Shown here: positions 11,551 through 23,500 of the stretch, piece by piece
Numbering within the stretch: the stretch's first letter is position 1
Layout: every line of letters begins with the position of its first letter
From: Nissolia schottii
Lineage: Eukaryota; Streptophyta; Magnoliopsida; Fabales; Fabaceae
Reading direction: 5' to 3'
Assembly (NCBI GenBank): GCA_003254905.1
Contig: QANU01067165.1
Coordinates: 563,706-627,705 of the forward strand
DNA length: 64,000 nucleotides
The notes under the pieces: generated by a model
Database searches by the model: none
What the model saw: the letters and a program-made list of their open reading frames with translations, nothing else
What the model was told of the DNA's origin: nothing
Translations under genes and position numbers: made by a program

Positions 11551-11776
11551 CGTAATACTATTTTTTCACTTAAATACAGATAAACATTTTCTTTGTTATA
11601 ACTTAACTAAAAAACTTTAGAACTTAACTAATAAAAAATAAGCATTGCAGTACAAAGAAAAATGATAACTGCAGAGAATTAGAACTTAAGTGAAAAAATA
11701 GAGGATCTGTTGAACTGAACTGAAGTGAAAAAATTTGAATTGAAGTGAATTAAGGAGTTGCTGAAAGGGATGGCTA

Positions 11777-11783
11777 ATTTATA
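11777..11783 (-). promoter_or_regulatory. TATA box of the PMD gene
   Basis: On minus the sequence reads CACTATAAATTAG. It lies about 230 bases upstream of the candidate start at 11550 and about 100 bases inside the right dyad cluster, mirroring the arrangement at the left end. Confidence 0.45.
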
Positions 11784-11880
11784 GTGAAGAGATGAGTTGG
11801 TGTGAAGGAGTTAGGTTGCATCTTCGGTCTCGTCTCCCCCCTCAAAACAGTGCAGCATTAGAAAATGGCATACAAGAGGG

Positions 11881-12064
11881 CTGAAATCGCCTCATGCAAT
11901 GGCGATTTCATGCACTTGCTACCTGCTACACTGCTCTGCTACACTGCGCTGCTTGGTTTCGATGCTACCTGAAATTGCCGCTGACCATGGCGATTTCAAC
12001 TCCAATTTATTATTGTTTTTTAAAAAAAAATACTGAAATCCCCCTACACTATGACAATTTCAGT
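11881..12064. repeat. Right cluster of three GAAATCGCC/GGCGATTTC dyads
   Basis: Imperfect palindromes lie at 11881-11910, 11970-11999 and 12032-12064, of the same type as at 15-160. An A-run separates the last two units. On plus the A-run orientation is the same as at the left, so the two clusters look like direct, not inverted, copies. Confidence 0.7.
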
Positions 12065-12230
12065 ATTTTGCCCTACACTTTTGTAAATTCTATTCTGCGC
12101 CCATATTTTGAGAAAGAGACATATTAAAAACACACCAATGTTAATACCCCAATGATGTTGTACTAGTAAATCATCTAGTGCCACTCCACATTTATTTTGC
12201 GTGCCATTATTCTATTAATATTATGGACCA

Positions 12231-12620
12231 CGATATATATATATATATATATATATATGCATCTAATTGANNNNNNNNNNNNNNNNNNNNNNNNNNNNNN
12301 NNNNNNNNNNNNNNNNNNNNNNNNNNNNNNNNNNNNNNNNNNNNNNNNNNNNNNNNNNNNNNNNNNNNNNNNNNNNNNNNNNNNNNNNNNNNNNNNNNNN
12401 NNNNNNNNNNNNNNNNNNNNNNNNNNNNNNNNNNNNNNNNNNNNNNNNNNNNNNNNNNNNNNNNNNNNNNNNNNNNNNNNNNNNNNNNNNNNNNNNNNNN
12501 NNNNNNNNNNNNNNNNNNNNNNNNNNNNNNNNNNNNNNNNNNNNNNNNNNNNNNNNNNNNNNNNNNNNNNNNNNNNNNNNNNNNNNNNNNNNNNNNNNNN
12601 NTATATATATATATATATAT
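12231..12620. repeat. (AT)n microsatellite flanking an assembly gap
   Basis: Alternating AT runs lie at about 12232-12258 and 12602-12620, on both sides of the N run. The gap is probably caused by this simple repeat. Confidence 0.85.
12271..12601. other. Assembly gap (N run)
   Basis: 331 consecutive N. Reading frames through it are meaningless. Confidence 0.99.
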
Positions 12621-12739
12621 TTTGTCTATGTCTGTAGCCAAATGAATTGGTGCTGCAACTGTTCGTTTGGATTTGAAATATTATTTAGAGGTATATATAA
12701 AAATATACCACCATATGAATTGTGACTCCAATACGAATC

Positions 12740-13707
12740 ACAACTTTATGAGCGACGCTACGTGTATACTAAAAAGTATTCACCAGTTATTCACTAAATA
12801 TTACATATGCATAAACAAACATTGTAAACACAAATGAATAAATATTATAGAACCGATAAACAAACAATAAACGAGATAAAAAGAGACTTACAACACATTA
12901 AATATCGAAAAGTAACTGTCACGTGACTCTTTCTTTTGCCCCCACTTACACTCTAAAATGCATGCACTCATGCTCTCTCGTAAACAAATATTACAAAACA
13001 TATGAAAAAACGTTAAAAGACAAATAAACAAACATTATGAAACACAAAAAAAAAATGAGATATCACACAAACTAAATAGCGAAGACACTCTCTCATGCTC
13101 CCTCACTCACTCTTTCATAAACAAATATTAACCACAAATAAATAAGCATTACAAGACTCTAAAATAAACGTTACAAACTCAAAAACAAACATTATACTAC
13201 ACATAAACAAATATTACACCATATAAAAATGAATAAATAAACAAAAATTATATCACACATAAAGAAATAAATAGACAAACATTATAACACAAATAAACAA
13301 ACATTACACCACTCGAAAACACTACAAAATTTATAGAACAACATGAATCAAAGAAGAACATTTTTGTTTATACTCTCCATAACGTCTTAAGAAAAAAAAC
13401 GAAGAAGAACCTAAAAAAAGGCGGGAACAAATGAAGAGGCAAGAAACAGAAAAAAAAAGCAACAAGAAAAGAGAAAACAGAGAAGAAAAAAAAATAGCAT
13501 AATGAAAAAAAAAGTAGTTGCAGGTGAAATAATAGAACAAAAATGAAAACAAAGTGTGTGGTTAGAGTGAAAAAAAAAGGAAGGGAGAGGGAGAAGGAGA
13601 AGGAGAAGAGCGTGAGTGAAGGACAGTGGGTGATTGAGAAAGAAAGTCAATATTAAATATTGGTGAATATTTAGTATATACTTTTTTGTGTACACAAAAT
13701 ATTTTCT

Positions 13708-13754
<47 letters not shown>

Positions 13755-14580
13755 ACGAATGTAACTTTTTCAATCATGTTAAGAGCACGCCGTTTTTGTT
13801 GCGACCATACAACCATTGTATAACGTACATATGGAATACATGTTGACACTGAGTGCACAAATTTTTATACATGCATGCACAAAATTTTTTATATACATGC
13901 ACAATTTTTTTCAAATATGAAACGAAATTAAATTAGACAATCTGCAATGCCTTAAATAACAAAAAATAATTGGCTCATTCTCTCTCATACTCTTTACTCA
14001 CACTCTAAGTGCAATGACTCACTTTCTATAATGCACAAACAATTTAAAGCAAATATACAAACTTTTTAACTGACGTGCACAAACTTTTCTACAAGTAGAA
14101 ATAAAGAATAAGACCAAAATTGAAACAAAAACGAATAAGAAAATTTTGATATTCAAGTGCACAAACTTTTCAACAAACATACAAAGTTTTCTATACAAAT
14201 GTACAAATTTTTGAACTATGATCGAAACGAAAACGAAAACGAAGAAAAAAAAACTTTGGTGCTTACATATACAAACTTTTGAATTAGAATGCACAAATTT
14301 TTCTACACACATACACAAACTTTTGAGCGACCAGAAATAAAAAATATGACAAAAATGTAAACTAAGATGAAAAATATATTTTGGTGCTCATATGCACAAA
14401 TTTTTGAACAAACATACAAAAAACAAATTTTTGAACAACTAAAAATAATAAATATGATGAAAACGTGAATAAAAACTCTAGAAAGAGAGAAAATGAAGGG
14501 AGATTAAGAAAGAAAAATGAAAAAAAAAAGAATAATAAAAACAAAAGAGAAGCTCATTCGGGAGAGTGAGAAATTAAGAC
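12740..14580. repeat. Decayed A-rich repeats with CACAAACATTA / GCACAAACTTTT units
   Basis: From 12780 to 13330 the words AAACAAACATTA and AATAAACAAA recur with varied spacing. From 13855 to 14460 a unit of roughly 110-130 bases recurs imperfectly: GTGCACAAACTTTT, a GAAATAAAGAATAAGAC-like part and an AAAACGAAAACG-like part. A (TA)n run is at 13711-13750 and a GGAGA-rich purine tract is near 13580-13610. No gene is seen; frames through the region are low-complexity. Confidence 0.65.
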
Positions 14581-14699
14581 GAAAGAGTAAATCTTTTGAT
14601 GTACGCATAACATTTATGTAACTCTTGATTAAATCCTAATAAACCTAGAAATTGGGATTGGGTCGATATGCGTGACTCTCATCGCGAGTCATGCGAGAA

Positions 14700-16590
14700 T
14701 TGTATAACATGTGCATAAAAATATTGCCATTTGTGCTGTGGAAATCAACAACTACCATAATTATTATTCACATAGGCCTACCAAAATTATTTTGTTTAAA
14801 GAACTTTGGCTGTCTGTTTCATTGTTCTCAAATGTTTCCTCAGCTCATTGTACAACCATCCATGTGACTACGTTAGGGTTAGTTGTGAATTCCAAAACTT
14901 AGTGGGCAACGCTGCCTGATTTTGATGAGAAAAGGCCGAGTGATTGATCAGACTAGTATTTGTCTTTATAGAGGAATGGCACAATAATTACCAAAATAAT
15001 AATAATTAATAATAAGATTAATAATAATACTACGGGTTATACTTTGATACCCTATCAAATTTAAGGGTATTGACACCCTATGATTATTGACGACTAAAAA
15101 TTAGTCATGTGTCTTATTAATTTTAATTATTCATTATTTTAAACTTAAAAATAAATCATAATCGTTGAAATTTAAAAAAGTATTAACACCTTTATAAAAA
15201 TTATGACACTAAAAGAAGAGAACCTAATAATAATAATAATAATAATAATAAACGAATGAAACGGATATACAAATCGTGCCAGCCTCATCTTATATTTACA
15301 CAAAAATTGGTGATCTATTAATTATCAATTAATTTAGACCAACGTGGTCAAAGTAGTGCAAGTATTGGCCTTCGAACGAGTACTGTTCTTGAATTTAAAT
15401 TATGTAAATAATAATTAAAAAAATTCTCCCAGAGAATCCAACTCCAAGAAGGGTTATAGTCGATTCAACGTTAGGTTCTAGGTTTGACAGATTTCTATAA
15501 TGCAATATAAATATTGATAGTTTAGTCGAGACAAAATGATGCACATGTGTAACATACAATTGAAAATTAAATCTAACCCTGCGGAGTCCTTAGTTATTTT
15601 GGATTCATTTTGTTCGCCACGAATGTCTCAAAAGAATAAATATTTCTATTGATTACTTCAAACTTCTCCCATTGGCGAAGGTCCTTGATATTGATAAAGG
15701 GAGTAATTAGTCTTTTGCAGGCAATAAGCCTGATTATCTTATATGAGGCTTATTTGTTTATTTATTTATAAAATGGACCTGATTGATAACAAATAATAAA
15801 CCTATACACATGTAAATTCACTCGACAAAAACGTCATCTTCATGTCAATCAGGTCGTATTAAATTTATTCAATCCAACAGTGTTCTTGTTTACCTTATGT
15901 ATGAACATGACAAAATTGTAAGGCCGAAAGAAATAAATCTAACTACCAATCTTGTATATAGATATCAATTTGTTGTCCTGTATGTCAGGTGTTATCCAAT
16001 AATTAGTCCCATAAGAATCTAAAGAGGTTCACATAATATTATATTGATCCCATGGGTTACGTGAATATTAAACATGGTTCAACTATCAAGCAACAGCACG
16101 AGGATGCCTTTAGTGTATAGTATATACATCAGAGAAGTGTTATATATATGCAATTACCTGGTTTACTTTAACTTAAAAATCAATTATGTATGGACCGCAG
16201 CTTTGAATTTTATTAATCGAGGACCTTAGTTTTGATTTGATATAATTAATTGATTGAGGATGTCAAATTATGTGTGTATATATATATATATATAATCTCT
16301 TTTTTTTCAATTTTTTTAGTTGAAACAAATTTTTTATTTATCTTATATACCATTTTTTTTCTTCATATTATGAATCATTTTCATATGACTAGATATTTTT
16401 TCTTCTTAACTTTTCATTGATAATTATAATAATAATAATATATTTTTTATTGATTAAACATGCAACTCGAATCCAAAGTTATTATAGCATGTTTGAACAT
16501 TTTAATAAAAGATTAATTTTTGTAAATTAATTAATGTGTAAAATAACTTTACATCTACTGACCAAAAACAAAAAAGAAAGATAGAAAAAT
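14700..16590. other. Intergenic, no gene seen
   Basis: AT-rich sequence with (TAA)n at 14990-15030 and 15225-15250, a short palindromic TACCCT...AGGGTA motif near 15049-15070, and (TA)n near 16275-16294. No coding or RNA gene is recognised. Confidence 0.6.
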
Positions 16591-16663
16591 TGGAGATGCG
16601 GGGTATCGATCCCCGTACCTCTCGCATGCTAAGCGAGCGCTCTACCATCTGAGCTACATCCCC
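16591..16663 (-). tRNA. tRNA-Ala (anticodon AGC)
   Basis: The minus strand folds into a 73-nt cloverleaf. The acceptor GGGGATG pairs with CATCTCC with one G-U pair, and the discriminator is A. The D arm contains AGCTCAGATGGTAGAGC, matching the A box. The anticodon stem CTCGC/GCGAG encloses TTAGCAT with anticodon AGC. The T arm CGGGG-TATCGAT-CCCCG is perfectly paired and matches the B box. There is no intron and no encoded CCA, as expected for a nuclear gene. A run of T (A on plus at about 16564-16585) follows the 3' end and can terminate Pol III. Confidence 0.96.
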
Positions 16664-16984
16664 ATCCGTTATTTGTTGTATTAAACTTGTTACCAAATAC
16701 TCGTTTTCCTACAAGTGCTATTCTTATGTATGGTTCACTTATATTTTATTGCATTATTTATTTTTTCATTTTTACTTTGTTATTTTGGCTGTTTTGGTCA
16801 ACAAAATAGTTAATTTTACCCTCCTCAAACCAATAATGCTTTCAAATATGCAAATTGCAGAGTCGGTTCTTTTTATTTCGTTGAATTGAACCTGAGGCGT
16901 GGGACGAACCATTTAATTTTGTTACATTTCCTACTTGGTAAAATATTAAATATATCAATATTCAAATGACACACAGTGTGAAAA

Positions 16985-17230
16985 TCCAGGCAGCAAAATA
17001 AAATAAAATATCAAGGAGAAAATGAGAGTAAAATTGAATGTGTAAATTTCATTAATGATAGAAAAAGTAACTAATGCAAATGATGACACACCTTATATAG
17101 GCACATAAGGATAATTAATCATAACTAATTAACTAACATAATAATATCTCTAATAGCCTCCCGCAAGCTAGAGCATGCATACTTTAACATCTCCAGCTTG
17201 GAATGAAAGTACAATACAACGGAAAATTGA
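16985..17230 (-). mobile_element. LTR-retrotransposon remnant (possible Copia end and LTR)
   Basis: On minus the sequence reads from a CTGGAGATGTTAAAG part through a purine stretch CTTGCGGGAGG, which resembles a polypurine tract. It then enters an AT-rich segment with CCTATATAAGG, a promoter-like TATA motif about 125 bases on. This order (coding end, polypurine tract, LTR with TATA) is typical of a 3' LTR junction. No full retroelement protein is present, so this is a tentative call. Confidence 0.4.
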
Positions 17231-18157
17231 AAAAATACAAAGAAATGGGTCATAATCACATTGGCCGGCATACAAAGAAAATATAAAAAGCTAAACCATT
17301 AAGTGTTGATGACTGAAGTTCATAACTCAACATTTGGTGTCCACGGCTCTCATCCCAATCAAATGAAGAATTTGATGTGAGTTGGCTTACAGATATACAC
17401 AATGGTCAAAAATTGTTTCTCGGCAGCTTCTATGACCATCGAATATCAAGAAGTCCCAACTCGGGAACAATCATCAAATGCCAACATGGACAAACACTTA
17501 ACCACTACTTGACAAAAGCAAGCAATCTTGACACGAAACAATGATCAAAAACTTAACCATCACTTAGTACAAGCAAACGGTCCCAACATGGGAAAAAAAT
17601 ATAAAAAGCTTAACCACCACTTCGAAGATGGAGTCAAATCGAACCAAGAATCTCCGACGGAGTTGAGAGAACTTATTGTGCTAGGGAACACGCTTGCAGA
17701 TCTCGAGCTTTGTAATTAAAGCTTTGGAGTTTCCAAGAGAAAGATCAAAATGATGACGAAGACAAGGAATCAGGATGCAAGAAAAGGAAGAAATCTAACA
17801 CACAATTTGGGATAGTTATTATTTGGGATAGTTACATTTGGGAATTTAATAATTTTTATTTTTAGTAATTAGAAATTTCTAAAAAGCATTGAGATAGTGC
17901 TTGGAAGAGAAGAGAAGGCAAGAAAATGTGTTTGGGACTGAGAAAACAAAAGAAAGTGAAGGAACAGGTCAGAAAATGAGTTTATAGCTCTTTTCTGGTC
18001 TTCAACTTTGTTCTCGATCCGATAGGTCACTTAATCCAAATTTAGGTACTATAGAGACCATAGTAAGGAAGTGATCCTCTCAACCCAATTTGCTCCATTC
18101 ACAATGTTGTCAAGACTAAAACCTTGGACGTTGCTTAATGGACCTAGCACCTCAAAC
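17230..18157. other. Intergenic, no gene seen
   Basis: This may be more retroelement debris next to the LTR-like piece. The words CTTAACCA(C/T)CACTT and AAGCAA(A/G)C recur near 17495-17630, suggesting short internal repeats. No protein family is recognised. Confidence 0.4.
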
Positions 18158-18777
18158 GAAACAAAATTTTTTTTTTAATCTTATCTACCATTTTTTTTTC
18201 ATATTATGAATCATTTTCATATGACTAGATGTTTTTTCTTCTTAACTTTTCATTAATAATTATAATAATAATATATTTTTTTCATATATTAAATCGAAAC
18301 CTTATAGATATGTAAAATAAAAATTCGATTTTTCAAGTAATTTTATATCTTTCTAGAATTAAATTAAACTTGCAACTTGAATCCAAAATTATTAGCATGT
18401 TTGAACATTTTAAGAAAATATTAATTTTTTTTAATTAATTAATGTGTAAAATAATTTTACTTATAGTTATTTATCATGGTAAGTACTTATCATAATTTAT
18501 CATCCACTACCAAACCCCAAGTTATATCCCACACACATTCGCTGCTTATTTGTTTCCATTCATTTTTGGTCAGAATGGGTTTTCTTCCCAAAATTACAAT
18601 AATTTTTGTAGGAGGGTTGTAAATGATTACTGGATGCATATATATTGTATCGTTTCCGTGACATCATGCCCAACGGGCTTCTGGTATCGGGCCTTTTTAT
18701 TTGACTGTATGATGGAAAAATACTGACCACAAAAAAAACATTAAGATGTGCAGTAAAACATTGAAATAACCAAAAAG

Positions 18778-18851
18778 TGGAGATGCGGGGTATCGACGCC
18801 GGTACCTCTCGCATGCTAAAGCGAGCGCTGTACCATCTGAGCTATATTCCA
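18778..18851 (-). pseudogene. Degenerate tRNA-Ala copy
   Basis: It aligns with the intact tRNA at 16591-16663 but has one extra base in the anticodon arm (GCTAAAGC on plus), a T stem that no longer pairs (CGACGCCGG in place of CGATCCCCG) and a weakened acceptor stem (TATATTCCA). The A box is also changed. It is probably not functional, and it shares the duplicated flank described at 16316-18460. Confidence 0.85.
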
Positions 18852-20574
18852 TTTTGCCATTAAATTAATTACAACGTTGAAGTTTTCACATGTGAAGCTA
18901 TAGCTTGACCGTAGTAGTGAGGTTAACTAAAGAAACGCATTTTATTTCACAAAGATGCACGCCGTTGGATAAAAATCAATCAATTTTAGTAAATAAAACA
19001 ACAATTGTCTTGTAGATGGCATTTCGGATGTGTTGTTCTTGTTATGTCTCTGAAGAAGAAATCATATTTTTTTGGATACTTAGGAGGCCTTGGTGAAATT
19101 AATAGAAAGAGTAATTACTAATTAAGGATGGGGTCAGACAAATAGGGAATTAAAATATCCGATCCAAAGGTCACAACACAAGTATCCATCCCTGAACGAA
19201 TGATGGTAGAAGAAAAAGCAACTTAGTGTGGGTTGGCAAGGCTGATTGATAATTTTGTTAAGTATCCGTTGCCTTGACTTTTTGGCTTTATGGGACCTAC
19301 GGTTCATCATAAAACGTAAGTATCCTATGGTGATAACGGTGCACTCACTTTAATTCGCACCCACGTAAACGGAAAAGCAAGCTCCAAACATTGCATGTAC
19401 GTACCAGAAACATCGAAGCTTTGGAGCACGGCTGGGAGACAAACACCGATATCACCGGTGTCCACTTAGTTTTATTTTCTAGTACCAATGACATCATCAT
19501 AAGTAATAGTTTTAACTTAATAGTAGTAATTACAAGTCCTAACTATGTAGAAAGAACAATGCTGAACCTCACCAAGACATATTTTTGATATCACATACGA
19601 ATGCACTGTCTTCTTAACCAAACAAGCACCTAATTAGCAACATAGTTTTAAAAAAAAAAAATTAAGGGAAGCGAATATGTAGGACATGTTGAATGAAGTT
19701 TGCGCACCGGGTCGGGTCCGCACAGCTCAAGAAGGCACTAAAAAAAGATAACTTTTTTTTTTAGACTTGGAAAAGAGGACCTTTTCACATAAAATAAAAG
19801 AAGAAGTTTTATTTTAATTTTTTATTTTATTTTTTATTTGTATAATGGAGAATGTGTATGAGATTAACTCATACGTTGTGTGAGTACTAAATTATTGCAA
19901 GATTAATTTTAATACATTGTAAAAAAATTTCATACTTTTATTGTCAAATGTTACTATTATATGCGTAGTCTTTAATGTAGTAACTGTGAGAATAAGACAG
20001 AATTAGTGGCTAATGATTGTGTAAAAACTGATTACATTTATGGCTAATGAAAATTAAATTCTAGTAGAGTTAAAGGGGAGAAAGAAAGAAATTTATTGCT
20101 ATCATTCACTGTTCAGGAACTGAGAAGCAAACTGTAAAGGTGAATGTGACTAGCAAAGAATGATGATCTTCTTCTTCTTCTTCTTCTATGTAACGTAGTT
20201 TCAATTGAAAAGAATTTAACTACTTTGGTAGCATTAGAAACCAGCTCTCCTAAAATAATAATAATAATAATAATAACAACAATGATGATTATAATAATAA
20301 TAATAAATAAGAAGAAAACAAAAACAGCAATTTCAAAATATAAAGATAAATAATTACACTTCTCAAACTGACACAAATAATGAATAGAGTGGATAGCAGA
20401 GGAGGGGTCTCATCTCAAGTGTGGAAGTGGAAGCAGTGGCAGTAGTGGCATAATGGTTGCAGCCACAGTGTGTTTCAGATCATAGCAATCATAGGCAACA
20501 GAGAAGAGAAACCCCCCAAACCATTTTTATTTTCTTCTCCTCATTTTTTTCAAAATATTTCCCTCCATTGAGAC
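18852..20574. other. Intergenic upstream of the beta-galactosidase
   Basis: Contains CTT repeats near 20170-20187, (TAA)n near 20253-20306 and a C-rich leader near 20508. No other gene is recognised. The last 100 bases are probably the 5' UTR of the next gene. Confidence 0.55.
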
Positions 20575-23500
20575 ATGGAAGCCAGTTCAGTTTCGAAGCT
20601 GCTAATGATGTTCCTCACGGTCTTGTTTGTGGGCTCTGGCCTGATCCATTGCAATGTCACCTACGACAGAAAGGGCCTTCTCATCAATGGCCAGAGGAGA
20701 ATCCTCATCTCTGGCTCCATTCACTATCCCAGAAGCACCCCTGAAGTATCTATCACATGTCTCCCCTCATTTTCTTCGCTCAAGTATTTGTTGTTAGTTT
20801 CAAATGTGACATATTTTTTTTTTTTTTTTTTATGTAGATGTGGGAGGATCTAATTCGGAAGGCCAAACACGGAGGCCTTGATGTCATTGACACTTATGTC
20901 TTCTGGAATGTTCATGAACCTTCCCCTGGCAAGGTACTACTCTTTATTTTCCTTTCACTACTCGAACCAACCTCACTTAATGTTTTATTTTTTTGGGGTT
21001 CTTTGTTAATTTTTCTGATGTTGGGGTTACAGTACAATTTTGAAGGAAGATATGATCTGGTACGGTTCATTAAGACAGTGCACAAGGTGGGGCTTTATGC
21101 CAATCTTCGCATTGGACCTTATGTATGCGCTGAGTGGAACTTTGGGTAGTAGATTTTTAAAATGTATTTTGTATCATCTTGTTATATCATTCAAATTTCT
21201 TGTTAGTTTCTTAGTATGGATACTCAAATGTGATTAACAATCACATTTCTTTGATGGTGTAGAGGATTTCCTGTTTGGTTGAAGTATGTTCCTGGCATTA
21301 GCTTCAGAACGGATAATGGACCCTTCAAGGTTGAACTTCAAATTTCATTGACTCAAGTCTCAAGTAAGCTAAACACACAAATAACTGAAGTGGTGACATT
21401 TCTGTTTCTTTGTTTTAGGCGGCGATGCAAGGTTTCACTAAAAAAATTGTGCAGATGATGAAGAGTGAAAAGTTGTTTCAGTCTCAGGGTGGTCCAATCA
21501 TTCTTTCTCAGGTATATAGTTCCTTACAATGCATGACTTAATGGAAACTAATACTCAAAATCAAAAACCCTGAAGTGGATATGGAACTTGCAGATTCATA
21601 TACTAGTATATCAATACTTCAGAGATAAAATCTCAACTCTTTTTCCTCACCTTTTGGTTGTTTGTACTAGATTGAGAACGAGTACGGACCGGAGAGCAGG
21701 GCGATGGGAGCTGCTGGTCATGCATACATAAACTGGGCTGCAAGTATGGCTGTTGGATTCGGCACAGGTGTCCCCTGGGTGATGTGCAAGGAAAATGATG
21801 CCCCAGATCCTGTGGTGAGCCAATTATAGATTTTATTTGGTCTTAACAGTTCATCATATTGTTATATTCTGATTGAGGGTTCGATATGACCCATCCAATT
21901 CTTTATCTACAGATAAATTCATGTAACGGATTTTACTGTGATGATTTCTCTCCAAATAAACCATACAAGCCTAGCCTGTGGACTGAGTCTTGGAGTGGCT
22001 GGTAAGCTATTTATTGTCTAAACTTTGAAGTTGGTCTTGTAAGTTAAGATACAGTTGTCTGAAATCTTTACCCCTTTGTTCTTCTTTTCATCATGATCAT
22101 AAGGTTTACAGAATTTGGTGGCCCAATTCACCAGCGACCAGTTCAAGATCTAGCATTTGCAGTTGCTCGTTTCATACAAACGGGTGGCTCATATGTGAAT
22201 TATTACATGGTTGGTCACCTTCTATATTTTTCCCCCAATTTAACAAAGGATAATTCTAGGTTTTCTTCTTGTTTTGACAAAAAATATGTTGCCTTACTTT
22301 GAAATCTGAATTTCACCTCTCTGATGAATGACAAATGATAGTACCATGGAGGAACTAACTTCGGACGATCAGCTGGAGGCCCATTCATTACTACTAGCTA
22401 TGACTATGATGCTCCAATTGATGAATATGGTGAGAATAGAATCCTTCTCATGAGAGATCATTCCTTCATTATTTTTGTTTGCTGCATAATTTACTAGGCA
22501 TCTAACTGGATCATCTTAAATATAACCTACTGAGCCTTGAATTCCTGCTTTACTTAACGAGACCCTGCCTATAGATTCATCATAATTCTTCACTTAAAAT
22601 ATAGACTATAGATTTCATATGACCTTGTAGTCAAATTGGTTGTTGTACTAATTGCTTTTGCTTCTATCTCTAATTTGTTTCCGCCTGTTTTGTGGCTAAT
22701 AAGATAGTCTAATATTATATACTCTTTCATGAACCATCCTCATCCAAATGAACATGTTGCAACTGAGCATTTCTTCACTGTACTAAGGTTTAATCAGGCA
22801 ACCAAAATATAGTCATTTGAAGGAGCTTCACAAAGCTATAAAGCGATGCGAGCATGCTTTGGTTTCTTCAGATCCCACTGTGACATCATTAGGAAAGTAT
22901 CAGCAGGTCAGCTATCTCTGATATGAAGCAAATACCCTCTTCTACTTACGTGCTTGTTTATAGAAAAGCAACCTTCAGCAATGACAATGACCATGTATTT
23001 GTGATTTTCCAGGCTCATGTATTCTCTTCAGGGAAAGGAGCATATGCCGCTTTTCTAGCAAACTATCATGCACAGTCAGCGGCAAGGGTGATGTTCAATA
23101 GCAGGAACTATGACTTGCCTCCTTGGTCCATAAGCATCCTCCCTGATTGCATAACCACTGTATTTAATACTGCAAATGTAAGAATGTTATGCTATCAGAC
23201 TTTATTTCTTACCAGTCTTAACTTATGTATCAAGTAATTGATTGGATCTTTTTTATCTTCATGGAAGGTGAGAGTCCAAAATTCACAGGCAAGAATGCTG
23301 CATTTCAATCCCAAGTTGTCATGGGAGACCTATGATGAAGATCTATCTTCTCTGGATGAAAGTTCGATGATGACATCTGCTAGACTCTTAGAACAGCTGA
23401 ATGTTACTAGAGACACCAGCGACTATCTATGGTACATAACCAGGTAAGTTGGTTGACATAAATGTTATCTATCTCCTAGATTTTAAAACAACCCTCCTAG

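Larger units (their letters stand above)
1..12070. mobile_element. Composite Mutator-like element carrying a transposase and a plant mobile domain gene (decayed)
   Basis: The segment is bounded on both sides by a cluster of three dyads (15-160 and 11881-12064). Inside each cluster is a TATA box (223-229 on plus, 11777-11783 on minus) followed by a gene pointing inward: a MULE transposase on plus and a PMD protein on minus. The middle holds telomere-like arrays, an LTR-like insertion and a triplet-rich minisatellite. PMD genes are known to be associated with plant transposons. That all parts form one element is inference from the symmetric layout. Classical long terminal inverted repeats and a 9-11 bp target duplication were not identified, and the left end may lie outside the window. 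Both genes carry stops and frameshifts, so the element is no longer autonomous. Confidence 0.6.
16316..18460. repeat. Duplicated flank of the tRNA-Ala (two copies)
   Basis: Bases 16316-16552 and about 18158-18462 share long stretches, such as CATATTATGAATCATTTTC, ATATGACTAGAT, TTCTTAACTTTTCATT and TTAATTAATGTGTAAAATAA. Each copy is followed, at higher coordinates, by a tRNA-Ala copy. The second copy contains extra AT-rich sequence and more space before its tRNA. Confidence 0.8.

Noticed and set aside
12197..12725. Long frames through the N run
   Set aside because: Unknown bases and an AT microsatellite; no coding meaning.
14019..14318. Minus-strand frame with repeated EKFVH words
   Set aside because: The repeats follow the underlying A-rich tandem repeat; no domain and very biased composition.
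12740..14580. CRISPR-like array
   Set aside because: Plant nuclear DNA, repeats are degenerate with irregular spacing, and there are no associated genes.
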